In this document: piece after piece, positions 43,596 through 55,129 of the stretch
Numbering within the stretch: the first letter of the stretch is position 1
Layout: every line of letters starts with the position of its first letter
Source of the DNA: Dryomyza anilis
Taxonomy: Eukaryota; Arthropoda; Insecta; Diptera; Dryomyzidae
Assembly: GCA_951804985.1 (NCBI GenBank)
Contig: OX638132.1
Span: forward strand, 14,427,529-14,491,528
Direction of reading: 5' to 3'
DNA: 64,000 nucleotides
Translations under genes and position numbers: made by a program
The notes under the pieces: generated by a model
The model's input: only the letters and a program-made list of their open reading frames with translations
Database searches by the model: none
What the model was told of the DNA's origin: nothing

Positions 43596-44639
43596 CTTAT
43601 ATGTCTCTTCAAACCTTTATTGCATTGTGCATGTGATATATTAGAGAGTATTTTGTTAAACGTGATCAATTTTTAATTGCTCACCGAAGCGGCTATTGAG
43701 TGATATTTTTTTGTGATTTTTCTGTTGCGTGACGTTTGATCTGCGTGGCATCATTATGTCTGTCTGTCTGTCTGTCTGTCTGCCTGCCTGTTGTTTCTTC
43801 TCAGTTGTCACTCAATGAATAAGATTTATGAACCCTTCGGTGGTAGTTCGAGTATTAAATGTGTTTATGCTACTTTGTCAACGGTTGTATTTTTTTGTTT
43901 TTTATTTATTTTATGTTTGTCATGTCGATCGCTTGAGGAATTTTTAATTAGCTGCGTAATTAACACTTTAGAACGTTAACATTTTGAAAAAGCGTGCCAA
44001 ATACTGCTTCAGAACTATGCCGATATTTAAGTGGATCCCTTGGACACGAGTTTTGACTAACGCAATTATAATAAAAAATAATGCTAGTTAATTAAACAAA
44101 TAAATCTGATATAAACATCCAATAAATTGATTTAAATTACTTTTATATAATTAATAAAGTTTCCATTTAAACTCAAAAATAATAAAAAATATTTTATAGT
44201 ATTCATTGATTTTTACAGAAGAAACGAATTACAAATAATTAAAATAAAAGCACATAAATGCGAATTTTTAATACATGGTGTAGCAAAATTAAGCGTAATA
44301 AATACAAATGTATTTAAAAACTAAAAATATATAGTAGATCTACATTTTTTTCAAAACACAGACATAAATGTAATATATTTTTATATGGTATATAAACTGG
44401 TATTTAAAATGAGATCGGTAGATCTGAACTAACATATGTCTACATTTACGTTATAAAACACTTAATTACTCGGTAGACTTTTCTTCAACGACCATATCAA
44501 AGCTTTTTGAACAACACAAATTTCTTTATAGAAAAAACAGAACTGGTTTCATTCGCAAATCGATTAGTGTTGCTCCTAAAAATTTTAATTCAGTTTACAA
44601 TATCAATTAACTATATCGTTTTACAAAAAGAATTTTCCG
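43596..44639. other. Intergenic, GTCT tract
   Basis: A (GTCT)n/(GCCT)n microsatellite is at 43757-43792. GC-richer sequence at 43680-43980 is without a gene. 44160-44600 is AT-rich. Nothing further supported. Confidence 0.45.
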
Positions 44640-44960
44640 ATTAACTTTAATTTGTCAGTTCACACAAATGTTTGCCTCTTATGCGTCGAGGAGCATTAAA
44701 ATCAACAACAAGATTTTGAAGCATCATTCGAATGTCTTTCCAAACAATCAAATGCAAGCATTTAAATATTAAGAAACAATTCAAACAAACAAAAACTTCA
44801 TTCCGAACGATTAAAATCGCACGAATATTCATTCGTAGAATCTTAGAGACCTTGCGAGCTGAGCTCTTGGAAGTCGCGCGCGCGCGCTCGTTTTATCGTC
44901 AGCCACGGCTTCACATTCGGCTACAGCACCCAACTCCAGATTCTGTTGCCATTATATAAT
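44640..44960. other. Single-copy-like island 9 with CG run
   Basis: Contains GTCGCGCGCGCGCGCTCG (44873-44890), rare in this AT-rich DNA, and an initiator-like TCAGTT at 44656. The open frame at 44732-44959 is basic and not recognised. Possible promoter or enhancer; weak. Confidence 0.3.
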
Positions 44961-45309
44961 TTATAGGATTTTGCAAATCTACGAATAGATTTTTTCGTGT
45001 CAGAATGCAGCAAATGAAAAAAAAACACACACAAAAACAAATTAACAAAAAAAAAAAGATAATAATAATAAAAATACACGTAAGATAAACATATGCGTCA
45101 GTCTGTCCAATACATACATAGTGATGTTGTACAAAGTTGCCAACAGAAGTTCAAAAGTTTTTCAAAAATGAATTATTGACACAAAGGTATTTTAGCATAA
45201 ACTTAATAATCCTTAGGTCAAAAATCTTTATATATCTGATAATTTTAAATCGATGAGGTCAATATCATTATCAAATGATCAGAAAGAACCTTTTCACAAA
45301 AAAATACAA

Positions 45310-46960
45310 CCAAGGTCACGCAGAAGGATGAAGGATATCCCTTGTCATATCGACCAATATGCCTGCTCGTCAAGGCAATAATATCAAAGGAGTAATATAC
45401 AACCGCCTACTAGAAGTTTTTAGAGCAAAAATGGGCTTAAAGTACGTTAATTTAGATTCCGTATGTTACAATCTACCATGGATGCGATTTATATGCTGAC
45501 ACAATTTACGAGGACCCCAATTGAGGGCAGAGGAACTGGACAGAAGTATTGCGCACTAATAACGCACGACATTAGGAATGCATTCAACACTGCCAACTTG
45601 GGACGAATTAAGGATGCACTACGAAGACTTGACATGCCTGGGTATCTCGCTCGCATTATATCGAGCTACTTCCTAGACAGACATATTATGCTGTGATACT
45701 GGCGGTGGATCGGTATCATACAATGTTACTGCAGGAGTTCCACAGGATTCAGTTCTTGGCGCGTTACTCCAAAAATGTACAAAAACGTCCTTCCACTACC
45801 AATGCCAGAGGAAGTAAGCACAGTCGGCTTTGCAGACGTTATAGCGGTTGTAGTGACCGCACCGCACATTAACAAAGTTGAGATGTACCCAAACGAGGTG
45901 ACAATTCTGGAATGATCCCAACTGACTCCCTACTTGCCGATGAGGCTCGCTGGTTATACGAGTAGAAAATGGAAAATGGGTCATACGAAAAAAACTGTAA
46001 ATTGGAGAGGGACGAGTCTATAAAGCGTTGGCAAAAAAAGGTAGGATCAATCATAGATAGGTCGATGGACTCACAAACTAATTTCAGGCACTGGCATACA
46101 ATATGGTCTCGTAAACTACTACCTGACCCAATTCCTAACCGGTCATGGGGAATATTGAAAGTATCTACATAAATTAGACCTGGACGGATCACCCACCTGC
46201 CACATGTATGACGCAGAACCGGAGGATTCCGAGCACGTGCTCTTCCACTTGGTTCGAGTCGCACAGAAAGTGCCAGAAGCAGATTTGAGAAGTAGAGCTG
46301 GGCACGCGAGAAGTTGTTAGCATGATTCACGTGAATCACGCATGATTGTGGCTGAATAAGTATTGACTCACGTGAATGTGAGTGAGTGTGAGTAGGAAAT
46401 AAGAGCCCGTAGTGACTGTGAGTGAGAACAATTTGCGTTAGTGAGTGTGCGTGAACCGAATATTTCTCAGAATTGAAACATGTGATTTTAGCGTGATTCT
46501 CGTGAATCATGTGTGATCACGCGTGATTGAATCTTAATTTACTCACGTAGTTGTGAGTGCCTGTGAGTAGAACAAAAAAAACCCATGAGTGAGTGTGCGT
46601 GATTAGGAAATTTATTTCGTGAGCATTCAAAACTCACGCACGTGCACATCTTTAGTTAGAAGCAATAGTGCCGGCACAAAATATTGTAACTGAGATGCAG
46701 AAGACGGAAGATAAGAGGATCGAGGTCTATAGTACAATAAAATAAATACACAAGCAACTACTGTAGGCAGAACGCAGTAGAAAATAAGATGCAACATAAG
46801 GTAGCAAAAGTTGATCCCGCCCCGCGAATAGCTTACAGCAGTCCCGCGGGTTCGTGGATGATGAAGGAAGTGATTTTAGTTGGTAGGAGTAGCTTGCTGA
46901 GCAGCAGCTCATCAGTATCGTTGGAAGATTTCCGCTTCCAAACGTTGAACACATCGTATG
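45310..46960 (+). pseudogene. R1-clade LINE relic (RT to C-terminus)
   Basis: Reading with frameshifts gives SYRPICLL, TMDAIYMLTQFTRTPIEGRG, ALITHDIRNAFNTANLGRI (RT core, first Asp), RIISSYF, AGVPQDSVLG (normally PQGSVLG), then VGFADVIAVVV, where the second Asp of the FADD box is Val. The C-terminal part shows YHLTQFLTGHG-like, TCHM-DAEPEDSEHVLFH and, after the hAT insertion, EAIVPAQNIVTEMQKTEDK. The CCHC-like Cys/His cluster is degraded. R1 relatives normally insert in 28S rDNA, but such dispersed clade members are common. Dead. Confidence 0.85.
46293..46654. mobile_element. hAT-like MITE inside the R1 relic
   Basis: 362 bp with ends TAGAGCTGGGCAC and GTGCACATCTTTA, matching the usual hAT end (C/T)AGAG-TGGGCA. 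Flanks TTGAGAAG and GTTAGAAG (6 of 8 identical) fit an 8-bp target duplication. The interior is two diverged units rich in GTGAGTGAGTGTG. The R1 reading continues on both sides. Confidence 0.82.
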
Positions 46961-47300
46961 ATCACTTAGCATCATAGCATGGTTGTATGTAAACATATTA
47001 TGGTCACTGAGGATCATAGTATGGTTGTGAAGATCATGGTATGATCACACATAACCATACTATGATCTTCACTGATCATACAATGATCTTTAATGATCAT
47101 AATCTGATCTTCAGTGATCACACTCTGATCTTCAGTGATCATACCGTGATCTTCAGTGATCATACCATGATCTTCCGTGATCATACTCTGATCTTCATTC
47201 ATCACACTATGATCTTCAGTGATCATAACATGATCTTCATTCATCATACTCTGATCTTCATTCATCATACTCTGATCTTCAGTAATCATTATATGATTAA
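46961..47300. repeat. GATC minisatellite with 21-bp units
   Basis: From 47053 there are about 12 tandem 21-bp units close to CTCTGATCTTCAGTGATCAT. 46961-47052 holds three longer related units (TATGATCACTGAGGATCAT ... ATGGTTGT) in inverted relation, centred near 47043. Because 21 is divisible by 3 and the unit lacks stops, both strands stay open, which creates false proteins. Confidence 0.9.
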
Positions 47301-48369
47301 ACGCTACAAGCCTGAACCCAATGATATGTATGTTGCTCTATTTTTCGGCATGTTCTTAAATTGTATATGAAATGAAATATTCATCATTCATAATATGATT
47401 TTTTTATTTTTCAAGAAAAATATTATAAAATGTCCATCATATTATTGACATGTTCTATTTATTATGTATTTCTAATTATTTCCATTTTTTTGTTTTTTTT
47501 TTGTTATTTTACATTTCGATTATTAGTTTATTTCACAAAGTTGGCAACAATGTTTCAATTCAATTCAGCGCAACCAAATCTAAAGACAAAAAAAAAAATA
47601 ATGAAAATAAGTAAACGAACAACAACAGTTGGGCAACCCCGAGATCAAGTCAAATCCGCACATAATCCAAAATGCAGCTGATTTTGTTTTTGGAGCTTGC
47701 GCACAAAAAGAGTTTCCAAGGAAGTGGTTCATGCCATTCGTCGGTTATCTGCGAACAAGATCTATATGCACGATATCAATATTGCTTTTTGTTTTATTCT
47801 GCTTTGATTGTTGTTGGGCAAATAACAACTTGAAATAAAAAGTACAAATAAAAAAAAAAAAAATTTAAGCCAAAAATTGGTTTGTGCGATATGTTCTGAA
47901 AAAAATATATGCTCCGAAAAAAATAAATAATCTAAAGCAACTTGTCTCCAATGGTAATAAAATGAAAAATAGAAACAAGAGAAACATTATTATTTAATCA
48001 AAATCATACTGATCGACCGATTTGAACTAAATATAAAAAAATAAATTTGCAAAGTTTTATGTTAAATTTAATTCGATAGGTTCAAGTAAAAACTGAACAA
48101 AATTAGTTTTTTTAAACATTTTATTGTTGGTACAAATTTATAGTTAACATTATTTTTGAAGCTGTTTTAAGAATTATTTGTTTGGCACAATCATTACGTG
48201 TATAGCTTCAAACGTAATTGTAACGTTTAGCACTATAATATGACAATTGCGACAAACAATCAATGTGCATTACTTTAATTGTATTATATAAATTCCATTA
48301 TAATAAAACTTCATAAATCATCAATTGTTTAGCACAATCATTTTAAAATGGTACAACAAACCAATGTTT
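47301..48369. other. Intergenic, nothing recognised
   Basis: 47560-47830 is slightly less AT-biased. No supported gene or repeat. Confidence 0.4.
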
Positions 48370-48510
48370 ATGACAAGCATCATAGTATGGTTGTTTTTTA
48401 TCATAGTATGATCACTGAGAATCATTGTATGGTTGTGTGTGATCATATTATGATCAATGAGGATCTTACTATGGTTGTGATCAACATGGTATTCTGGTTG
48501 TTTTAACCAT
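48370..48510. repeat. GATC repeat, second locus
   Basis: CATAGTATGATCACTGAGAATCAT ... ATGGTTGTG units match 46961-47050 in the same orientation (words such as GATCACTGAG and TATGGTTGTG are shared). The 21-bp array is absent. Confidence 0.7.
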
Positions 48511-49476
48511 ACATATGTTTTTCTGCACATATATGTCACAAACATATTTCAAAATATTTATTATTTTTTGTCTTTATCGATTTTGTCTGTGTTAGTGTTT
48601 CAATATTCACAATACATATCATTGTTAGAGTTCGTAGAATTAAAAATATGTTACCCCAATTGTTGTGCTACCCACATTTGAAGCCGTGTTACTTTGTGCT
48701 CAATTTTATACATTTATTTTTTTGTCATTTCTTTTACAAAAACGTGGCTTTGTTAAAGGTTTATCAATGATTATGATTGCTACTATTGTCACAGTGTGTC
48801 TCAACAATGATTTTGTCTCGAACGAGGAATATTATTATTTTTTTGTTGGACACATTTTAGCTTTTATGTCGTCGCTTGCTTGTGGCTTATAGAGTGTTGG
48901 AATTCACACGAACTTTGTGTTGGCCCAACACCTTCCAATTGTTGTTTGTTTGTTCTGTAACTTTGTGACTGTTGTAATAACCTTTGAATCACTAAGTCAG
49001 ATTTGAGTATCACGGTTGTTTGTAGGATTCTGTTTATTTTGTATGCTATTTAAAATCATTTTGAACTGATGTCATATTTTTGCGTATTAAAAGGCAGATT
49101 AACTTTTATTGAACTACAGTACTCAAAGCTAATGTCAGAAAAACCAGAAAAAACTATATTTTACTATATTTTACATCTATGTATAATTTTGTGTAGAAGT
49201 TATGAATGTTTTTTTCTCAAGAACATTCTTTTACGAGACAAATTTTCTTCGAGGCAATTTTTCAAAACACACATTTTATTTTCAACAATTGTTGTATTGA
49301 TAGATTTTATATTTATAATTTATAAAAATCTTTCGTTTTGTTTGTAAATATTTTTTTTTAATTTCGTAAATTACACTACTTAACAAAACGAGAAAGAAGA
49401 AGTCAAATATTTAGTAATTACACTAGACAGAAAAGTCCTATGGAAGTAACAAGAAAAATAAGTCATAATAAAAGCA
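48511..49476. other. Intergenic, nothing recognised
   Basis: 48590-48980 is T/G-rich and apparently unique. Open frames are hydrophobic by composition (TTT/ATT codons). No supported gene. Confidence 0.35.
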
Positions 49477-50297
49477 GTATACGGAGTGATATACAGCTAA
49501 ACCGAAAAATTCTTAATTTCAAGAAATGGATTTTCCTAGTTGTTAAAAAGTAACTAAGTAGAATTATTCTTGGTTTCAGTTATTAATTTCTTGGGTATCA
49601 AAAAAGTAACTAAGTAGAATTATTCTTGGATTCAGTTATTAATTTCAAAATTTAACCCAAATTTATGTTTACGAACTGAAACCATACCAACATTCGTAGG
49701 AAAATTCGTTCTTCTATTTTTATATCTTTAACATTCATACATACACAGACGCTTGCTTGACTGGCTGTGCTTTGTTGTTGTATTCGTGAAAACACACACA
49801 TGCAAACATTATATATCATGTCGTTTTTTGATACCTAAGAAGAAAAAAATTTGCAATCCAGACAAATTGTACTTAGTTACTTTTTTGATACCTAAGAACT
49901 TAATATCTGAATATCTAGAAAAATTTGACTTAGTTACTTTCAACAGACAGGCAAGCAGACTAACAAACAGATGGCGACCTCGCAAAACAAAGCATACAGA
50001 CAGAGCAATATCGATGAAAACAACAACAATACATAAACACGTGTTCTTTTTGCGATGAATACAGCAATAATTTTGCGTGTTCTTTTTGGTTTTTAATAAT
50101 CAATAAATTAACTTCTGAAAATCCAGTTGAATAAAGTTTGTTTACTTTTTTGACAACTACATAATTTGCTTTCTTGATATCCAGATGACAAATTCTTGAA
50201 TTTTAGTAGTATTTTATTGATATTAGTCAAATTCTACTATTTTTCTTTCTAACCGAATTCTTCTCAAGTTTTAGAATTTTATTTCTCTCCGTGTAAC
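49477..50297 (+). mobile_element. Fold-back DNA element A, short copy
   Basis: 821 bp from GTATACGGAGTGATATAC to TTTATTTCTCTCCGTGTA, in inverse orientation to 19296-22004. It holds the 57-bp tandem units (two), the 49640-49830 region that is the reverse complement of 20802-20960, and CAGATGGCGACC ... CAATATCGATGAAAACAACA, the inverse of 19560-19625. It lacks the mariner and the hAT MITE, so it shows their empty sites. Confidence 0.75.
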
Positions 50298-50309
50298 TAG
50301 GTCCATTGC

Positions 50310-51830
50310 AGGCAAAAGCTGGGGATGTACATCCAAAATAATGCGATGGATTTATACAATGATGGTCCGACCAATTAGGTCTTCGGACAACAGAGAAATC
50401 ATTAGAGAAGGTTCAACGGCTAGCCTGTTCTTGTATAACAGGAGCCATGAGAACATGTCCCACGGCAGCAATGGAAGTACTCCTTGAATTTCCACCGCGT
50501 ATCAAACAAAGGTATTGGAAATGGAGGACGTATGGAGAGGATGGACGTATGGAGAGTATGGAGAAACAGTCGGGTATTCTGACCCGACTGTTTCCCACGC
50601 TACCAACTCCAATAGACCATAAAACGAAGAGATTCAACTTCGTAAAAAACTTCAAGACGAAACGCACTAAAAAAAAGATTTGGAAAAATATATCTGATAC
50701 ATATGATATACACAAGAATATGTTCACGTGGTACACGGATGGATCATTAACAGATGAAGGAACCGGGGCAGGAGTATCTAACGAACCTTTTTTTGAATTC
50801 TTTCAATTCGGCTAATATGAGATTTATACATTGGAGACCAGACTTGAGAAGCATATTCAAGGTGTGGTCGCACCAATGTTGTATATAATGTTTGTGTCAC
50901 TAATGTGTTGTTGAACTCTTTGGCCCAACGTTTTACAAGTAATGGTTAAGGGGATATATAACCATTTGTCCCAAGAGAAAAAATTCCAGAAATAAAGAAA
51001 ACTCCAGTAATAGCTTTAGCCCAGAACCAAATACTTCGAAGTCATGGGAAAATACACCAGTATCTTTCAAGCGGAAATATACGCTATAGATAGATGTATT
51101 CAGTTCAATCTGGACAGAAATTAAAGCAATAAAAATATTGCAATCCTGTCGGACAGCCAGGCAGGATTATTAGAATCTTACGAGATCAAATCAGAACTCA
51201 TATGAGAATGTCTAGGTAAAATAAATAAACTAGGTATGAATAATACCGTCACCATACTCTGGGGAATATAAGGCAACGAAGAAGCTGACAAACTTGCATG
51301 GAAAGAAGCCGCCCCAAAGCATATAGATTCCGAAGCTTTTTGTGGAATCGGTGACAGTATTGTAAAAAAACTATTACGAGAAGAACTATGGTTGGGGCAG
51401 GCTAAAATGCGCCAATCAAAGAAATTCATTGGGTCCTATTTCCTAAGAAGAAAAACCTGAGAATTCTAACAGGACTTCTTACAGGTCACTGTCGGCATGC
51501 TAAACATCTGACTAGGATGTGTATACAAACGAACAGTACATGTAGATTCTGTCCAGAAGAACACATTTTAGAAACATGTCCAGCGCTAACGCGTACAAGA
51601 AGGCAAATTCTTGGGAATCGACAAGAATTGTCTAGAAAGGGAATACGGCTACCCTAACCATATAATAAGGTACTTAACTGAGATAGGCATGATGGACATT
51701 CTATAGAACTATTAGAACCAGAAATAGTATAGAAATAGTATAGGAGATGTCACAGCTTTGAATGTCTTTAGTTATGGTATCAAGCGATGCACAATAGATC
51801 TATTCAGGTCGCAGTGCATTACCCCGAAGC
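50310..51830 (+). pseudogene. I-group LINE relic with RNase H domain
   Basis: The RT end reads KSWGCTSKIMRWIYTMMVRP and then TTEKSLEKVQRLACSCITGAM with TCPTAAMEVLLEFPP. It is followed by RNase H motifs in order: WYTDGSLTDEGTGAGV, YTSIFQAEIYAIDRC, AILSDSQAGLLES and GNEEADKLAWKEA (the D-E-D set and the last acidic residue). The C-terminal part has LTGLLTGHCRHAKHL and CRFCPEEHILETCPAL. Several frameshifts and stops. An RNase H after RT places it in the I/LOA-type LINEs. It is split by a foreign LINE piece at 50785-50960. Confidence 0.85.
50785..50960 (-). pseudogene. Antisense jockey/CR1-like RT fragment
   Basis: The minus strand reads EFNNTLVTQTLYTTLVRPHL then EYASQVWSPMYKSHISRIER and IQKK, a typical RT C-terminal segment of another LINE family. 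It lies exactly where the RNase H reading of the host LINE is interrupted (after GTGAGVSN). Confidence 0.75.
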
Positions 51831-51839
51831 AATAAAGTG

Positions 51840-52173
51840 TTATTTAACTGGGACACTACAAAAGTAGAGCGACAGGGACAGCAAACGACGCCATATTTCT
51901 TGCCGCTCTTTTGACATTTCTCTTCAGTAAGGTTTGCCATTTCATGATGGAAATATATACGAATTCGAATTTCGGTAGTAAATTTTAATAATTTTGACTC
52001 GTTGTTGGCTCGTATATCTTTCCATCATGAAATGGCAAACCTTACTGAAGAGAAATGTCAAAAGAGCGGCAAGAAATATGGCGTCGTTTGCGGTTCCTGT
52101 CGCTCTACTTTTGTAGCGTTCTCTGTTGAAAAACCCTTGAAACCCTTTGTAGCGCTCTTATTGAAAAACCCTT
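51840..52173. mobile_element. Mariner-derived fold-back MITE, near-complete
   Basis: The left arm (to about 51968) equals the mariner 5' end from CACTACAAAAGTAGAGCGAC to GATGGAAATATATACGA. The right arm (from ATTCGAATTTCGGTAG) is the same mariner 5' end inverted but about 50 bp longer, running into the transposase start. Both arms thus derive from one mariner end. The right terminal 35 bp are duplicated (TTGTAGCGTTCTCTGTTGAA then TTGTAGCGCTCTTATTGAAA). It ends CCCTT before TA at 52174-52175. Confidence 0.9.
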
Positions 52174-52989
52174 TAATAATAATAAAAAAAAACGAGAAAA
52201 ATAAATTTCCTATGGTCATCACAAACATCAATTCCATGGGTGCTGATTTCACTGAATATTTTGTTTTTCCTGTTACGGAACGATTTTAAGAAAATTACTT
52301 TCTACGTTTTAGGCTTTTCTCAGCAACTTTCTAGAATAATAAAAATACAGTCCCTTACAAAACTAGTTTTCCCAAAAATGTAAACGCAGTTTTTCTTTTA
52401 ATTGACAGCACAAATTATAATATATCAATATATGCAAATATTTCGATATATTTTAAAAATATTTGAATCTAAACTTTAAGCTATTTGATTTTTTAGACTA
52501 TTTTTGAATGATTTTCTATCTTTTCGAATCTAATGATAAATAAGAAACTTACTTATGGTTAAACAGAGCACAGTCCAAATTAACGACCAAAATTACTAAC
52601 TTTTAATTATCGGTTGTAGTTTTAAAAAGTTTCAGTCAAAAATGTTAAAATTTATAAAAGTTTAAAATGCCTGTAAGGTATATTTCACATATAAATTACT
52701 GAAAAATAGCAACTTTCAGCGGAATTTTATTCAAAAAGGCTTCATAATAAAAAAAACTGAGTATGCAAAAAGAATAAGCATATTTTTATTATTCTATCGG
52801 GGAGAAATTGTCGGCAACGAATTGTCCGTATTAGTATGGTACCAAATTGACGAGGAGAAGAATTGTCTCGCGAATGAGGAATTGTCTCGGGAATGAGGAA
52901 TTGTCTGCGCAGAGAATACTGCTATTTTTATCAATAAACAATTATATAATGTCTAATTTTTTGAAATTCCAATTTTTTGTTTTCATAAC
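52174..52989. repeat. Intergenic with GAATTGTCT minisatellite
   Basis: 52804-52915 contains five or so GAATTGTCTCGCGAATGAG-like units of about 18-20 bp. The rest is AT-rich without recognised content. Confidence 0.55.
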
Positions 52990-53750
52990 ACCCGCATTCG
53001 CAACGCTGATCATGTTACCCCCAGCGATCGCCCTAATTTGACAGATGCATAACGCCAGACACACACACGTCAGAAATCAATCTCACTCTCGTTTGTTTGC
53101 CAAATCCCACAAAATATGTGAACTCATCAGAGTCATGATACAAAAAACCAACAAAAACGCATATAAAAATTAATTTATTTGCACAAGTCTGGTAGACAGA
53201 TAAAAAAATAATAATAAAAAATGCAAAAAAAAATCAGAACATAACCGCGGGCAACATGATCATCAACAAGAAATGTCCTCATCACTGACAGCATGCGGAC
53301 TTGTTACAGGTTGAGACGAAGACTGGACTCGACTGACTAACTGGCAACTAAATAATTTTGATGGACACATTAAAGACAACACCAAAAACATAACAACAAC
53401 TAATATGCGATTGCCACGAACAGACAGCAACAGCAACAAATATGCGCGCGATTTTTCAGGACATTTTTCATATTTTACTTATTTATTATAAAGCTACGTC
53501 GCATAAATCATTATGGAGAATTGGAACAACAAGCAACAGTGAAACCAGGTTGCAACCAAGCAACCAACTAAATTCTGATTGCGATGAAGCTGATGATGAT
53601 GACGACGACGACGGCGCTGTTGATCGCACCAAGAATTCCAACTTGCCACCAGTATACGAGCCATGTTTTGTGAGTCTCACAAAGGTTCCCACATGTGTTG
53701 TTTTTGTTTTTGTATTTTCGAATCAACTCTCCAAATTTCGAGAAACATGA
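52990..53750. other. Single-copy-like island 10
   Basis: GC-richer patches at 52990-53130 and 53250-53650 with CAGCAACAGCAAC and GATGATGATGACGACGACG runs. No repeat match and no recognised protein; open frames give Asp runs. Candidate regulatory DNA. Confidence 0.35.
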
Positions 53751-55129
53751 GCATAACTCTTATAAAGGAATCTGTGTTTCGAATAGATTGAAAACAAAAA
53801 AAAAAAAAAATATCTACACTGTTCAACATTATAAAAAATAAAAATAAATAAAAGGGGTTATATGTATAGATTGATGTCGTGTAAAAAGCAGTGTTAAAAA
53901 TGTTCCAACTCAAATATACCTATTTTGTAATACTAATTGAGAAAATTCATAAATTTGAGAAATCCAAAATTTTAAAAATTTAGAGACTCTGACTATAAGA
54001 AGTATCCATATTTTTACCAAATTGTGCAGTCAAATTGTAGAGATTTCCGATTAGGACTCGTTGTCGTCACAAAATCTAAAATGTCCATGATATTACAACA
54101 TAAAAACATCCCAAATTTTTTAACTTTGATTGCAACTAAATAGAAATATTCAAATCTGAAATATTCAAATCTCAAATATTAATATTTCGATATGATAAAT
54201 GTTTAAATTTCGTGTCTTTTCAGAAAAATTATAATGTACGAGAAGTTTGAAAGGCAACGAGATAAATCATTTTTATTGAACTTATTTCGATAAAGATTCG
54301 AGTTATCGAATGTCTCTAAATAGGCGCGGATCCAAGAGATTGAGGGTGATCTTCTTTATAATTTGATCTTTTGTCTCTGGAGGTCATGTTGATTAAGAAT
54401 ATATATTTTTCCGTACCGTATATACTTTCTTTTGGGTGTTACAAACGGCGCATAAAGATTCGAGAAAATCACCCAAGAGATTGAGGGTGATCTTCTTTAT
54501 AATTTGCTCATTTTGTTTAGTTCATTTTGAGATTTTTTGTTAAAATTACATAGTACCTTAATTTTATAAATATTCTGTAAATTTTGAGCTTTACTTAATT
54601 GTTGCCCTTCTATAAAAGTTTCGCTTTTGAATATTGTGCAATATTTTCTATAATCTGTAAATTATGCGCCTTTTGTAGATTTTGTAGTTGTATAACCAAA
54701 AGTCGCCAAATACATTTTTATGAAAATCTTAAATTTCAACTTCGTTGGTAATTATTACAAAAAGTAATAGATATATTTTTAAAGTTGAAATGCCAATTGA
54801 TAGACTCACATTTTCTTATCAGTTGGTACAAATATTGAGCTCATTGATCAAAAATTGAAAGATATATAAATCTTTTTATAAATGAACAATTGGCATTTTG
54901 AAAATGTAGTTGGTGACTTTTAATTCTACAATAACGATTTGCTTGTTATTTATCTATTAATTTATTTTTTAATTTTGTTATTTTTTTAAGTTCAAAATAT
55001 ATCGAAAGGTTATCATTTTCAATAAACACATTTTTATATATTAGCTCTTTAAGAAGTAAATAAATTATGAAATGAAATCTAAAAAAAAAACTCATAAAAG
55101 TATCAAATTTTGAATTGTTTATGAATGCT
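53751..55129. repeat. AT-rich intergenic with a local duplication
   Basis: CAAGAGATTGAGGGTGATCTTCTTTATAATTTG (reported here by its ends CAAGAGATTG/TTATAATTTG) occurs at about 54331-54363 and 54476-54508, each copy preceded by TAAAGATTCGAG. Between them lies a mini-me core (GGTCATGTTGATTAAGAATA, TGGGTGTTACAAACGGCG). This looks like a tandem duplication that took in the fragment, or a recombination product. Nothing else recognised. Confidence 0.6.

Noticed and set aside
45869..46510. 213-codon open frame on the minus strand
   Set aside because: It runs antisense across the dead R1 element and into the GTGAGTG repeats of the hAT MITE; the reading has no family resemblance and is explained by composition.
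47053..47297. CRISPR-like array
   Set aside because: Units are directly adjacent without unique spacers, and the genome is an animal's; it is a minisatellite.
47014..47370. Repetitive proteins on both strands (MITEDQS and SDHTLIF repeats)
   Set aside because: Product of a 21-bp tandem repeat without stops in either direction; not evidence for a gene.
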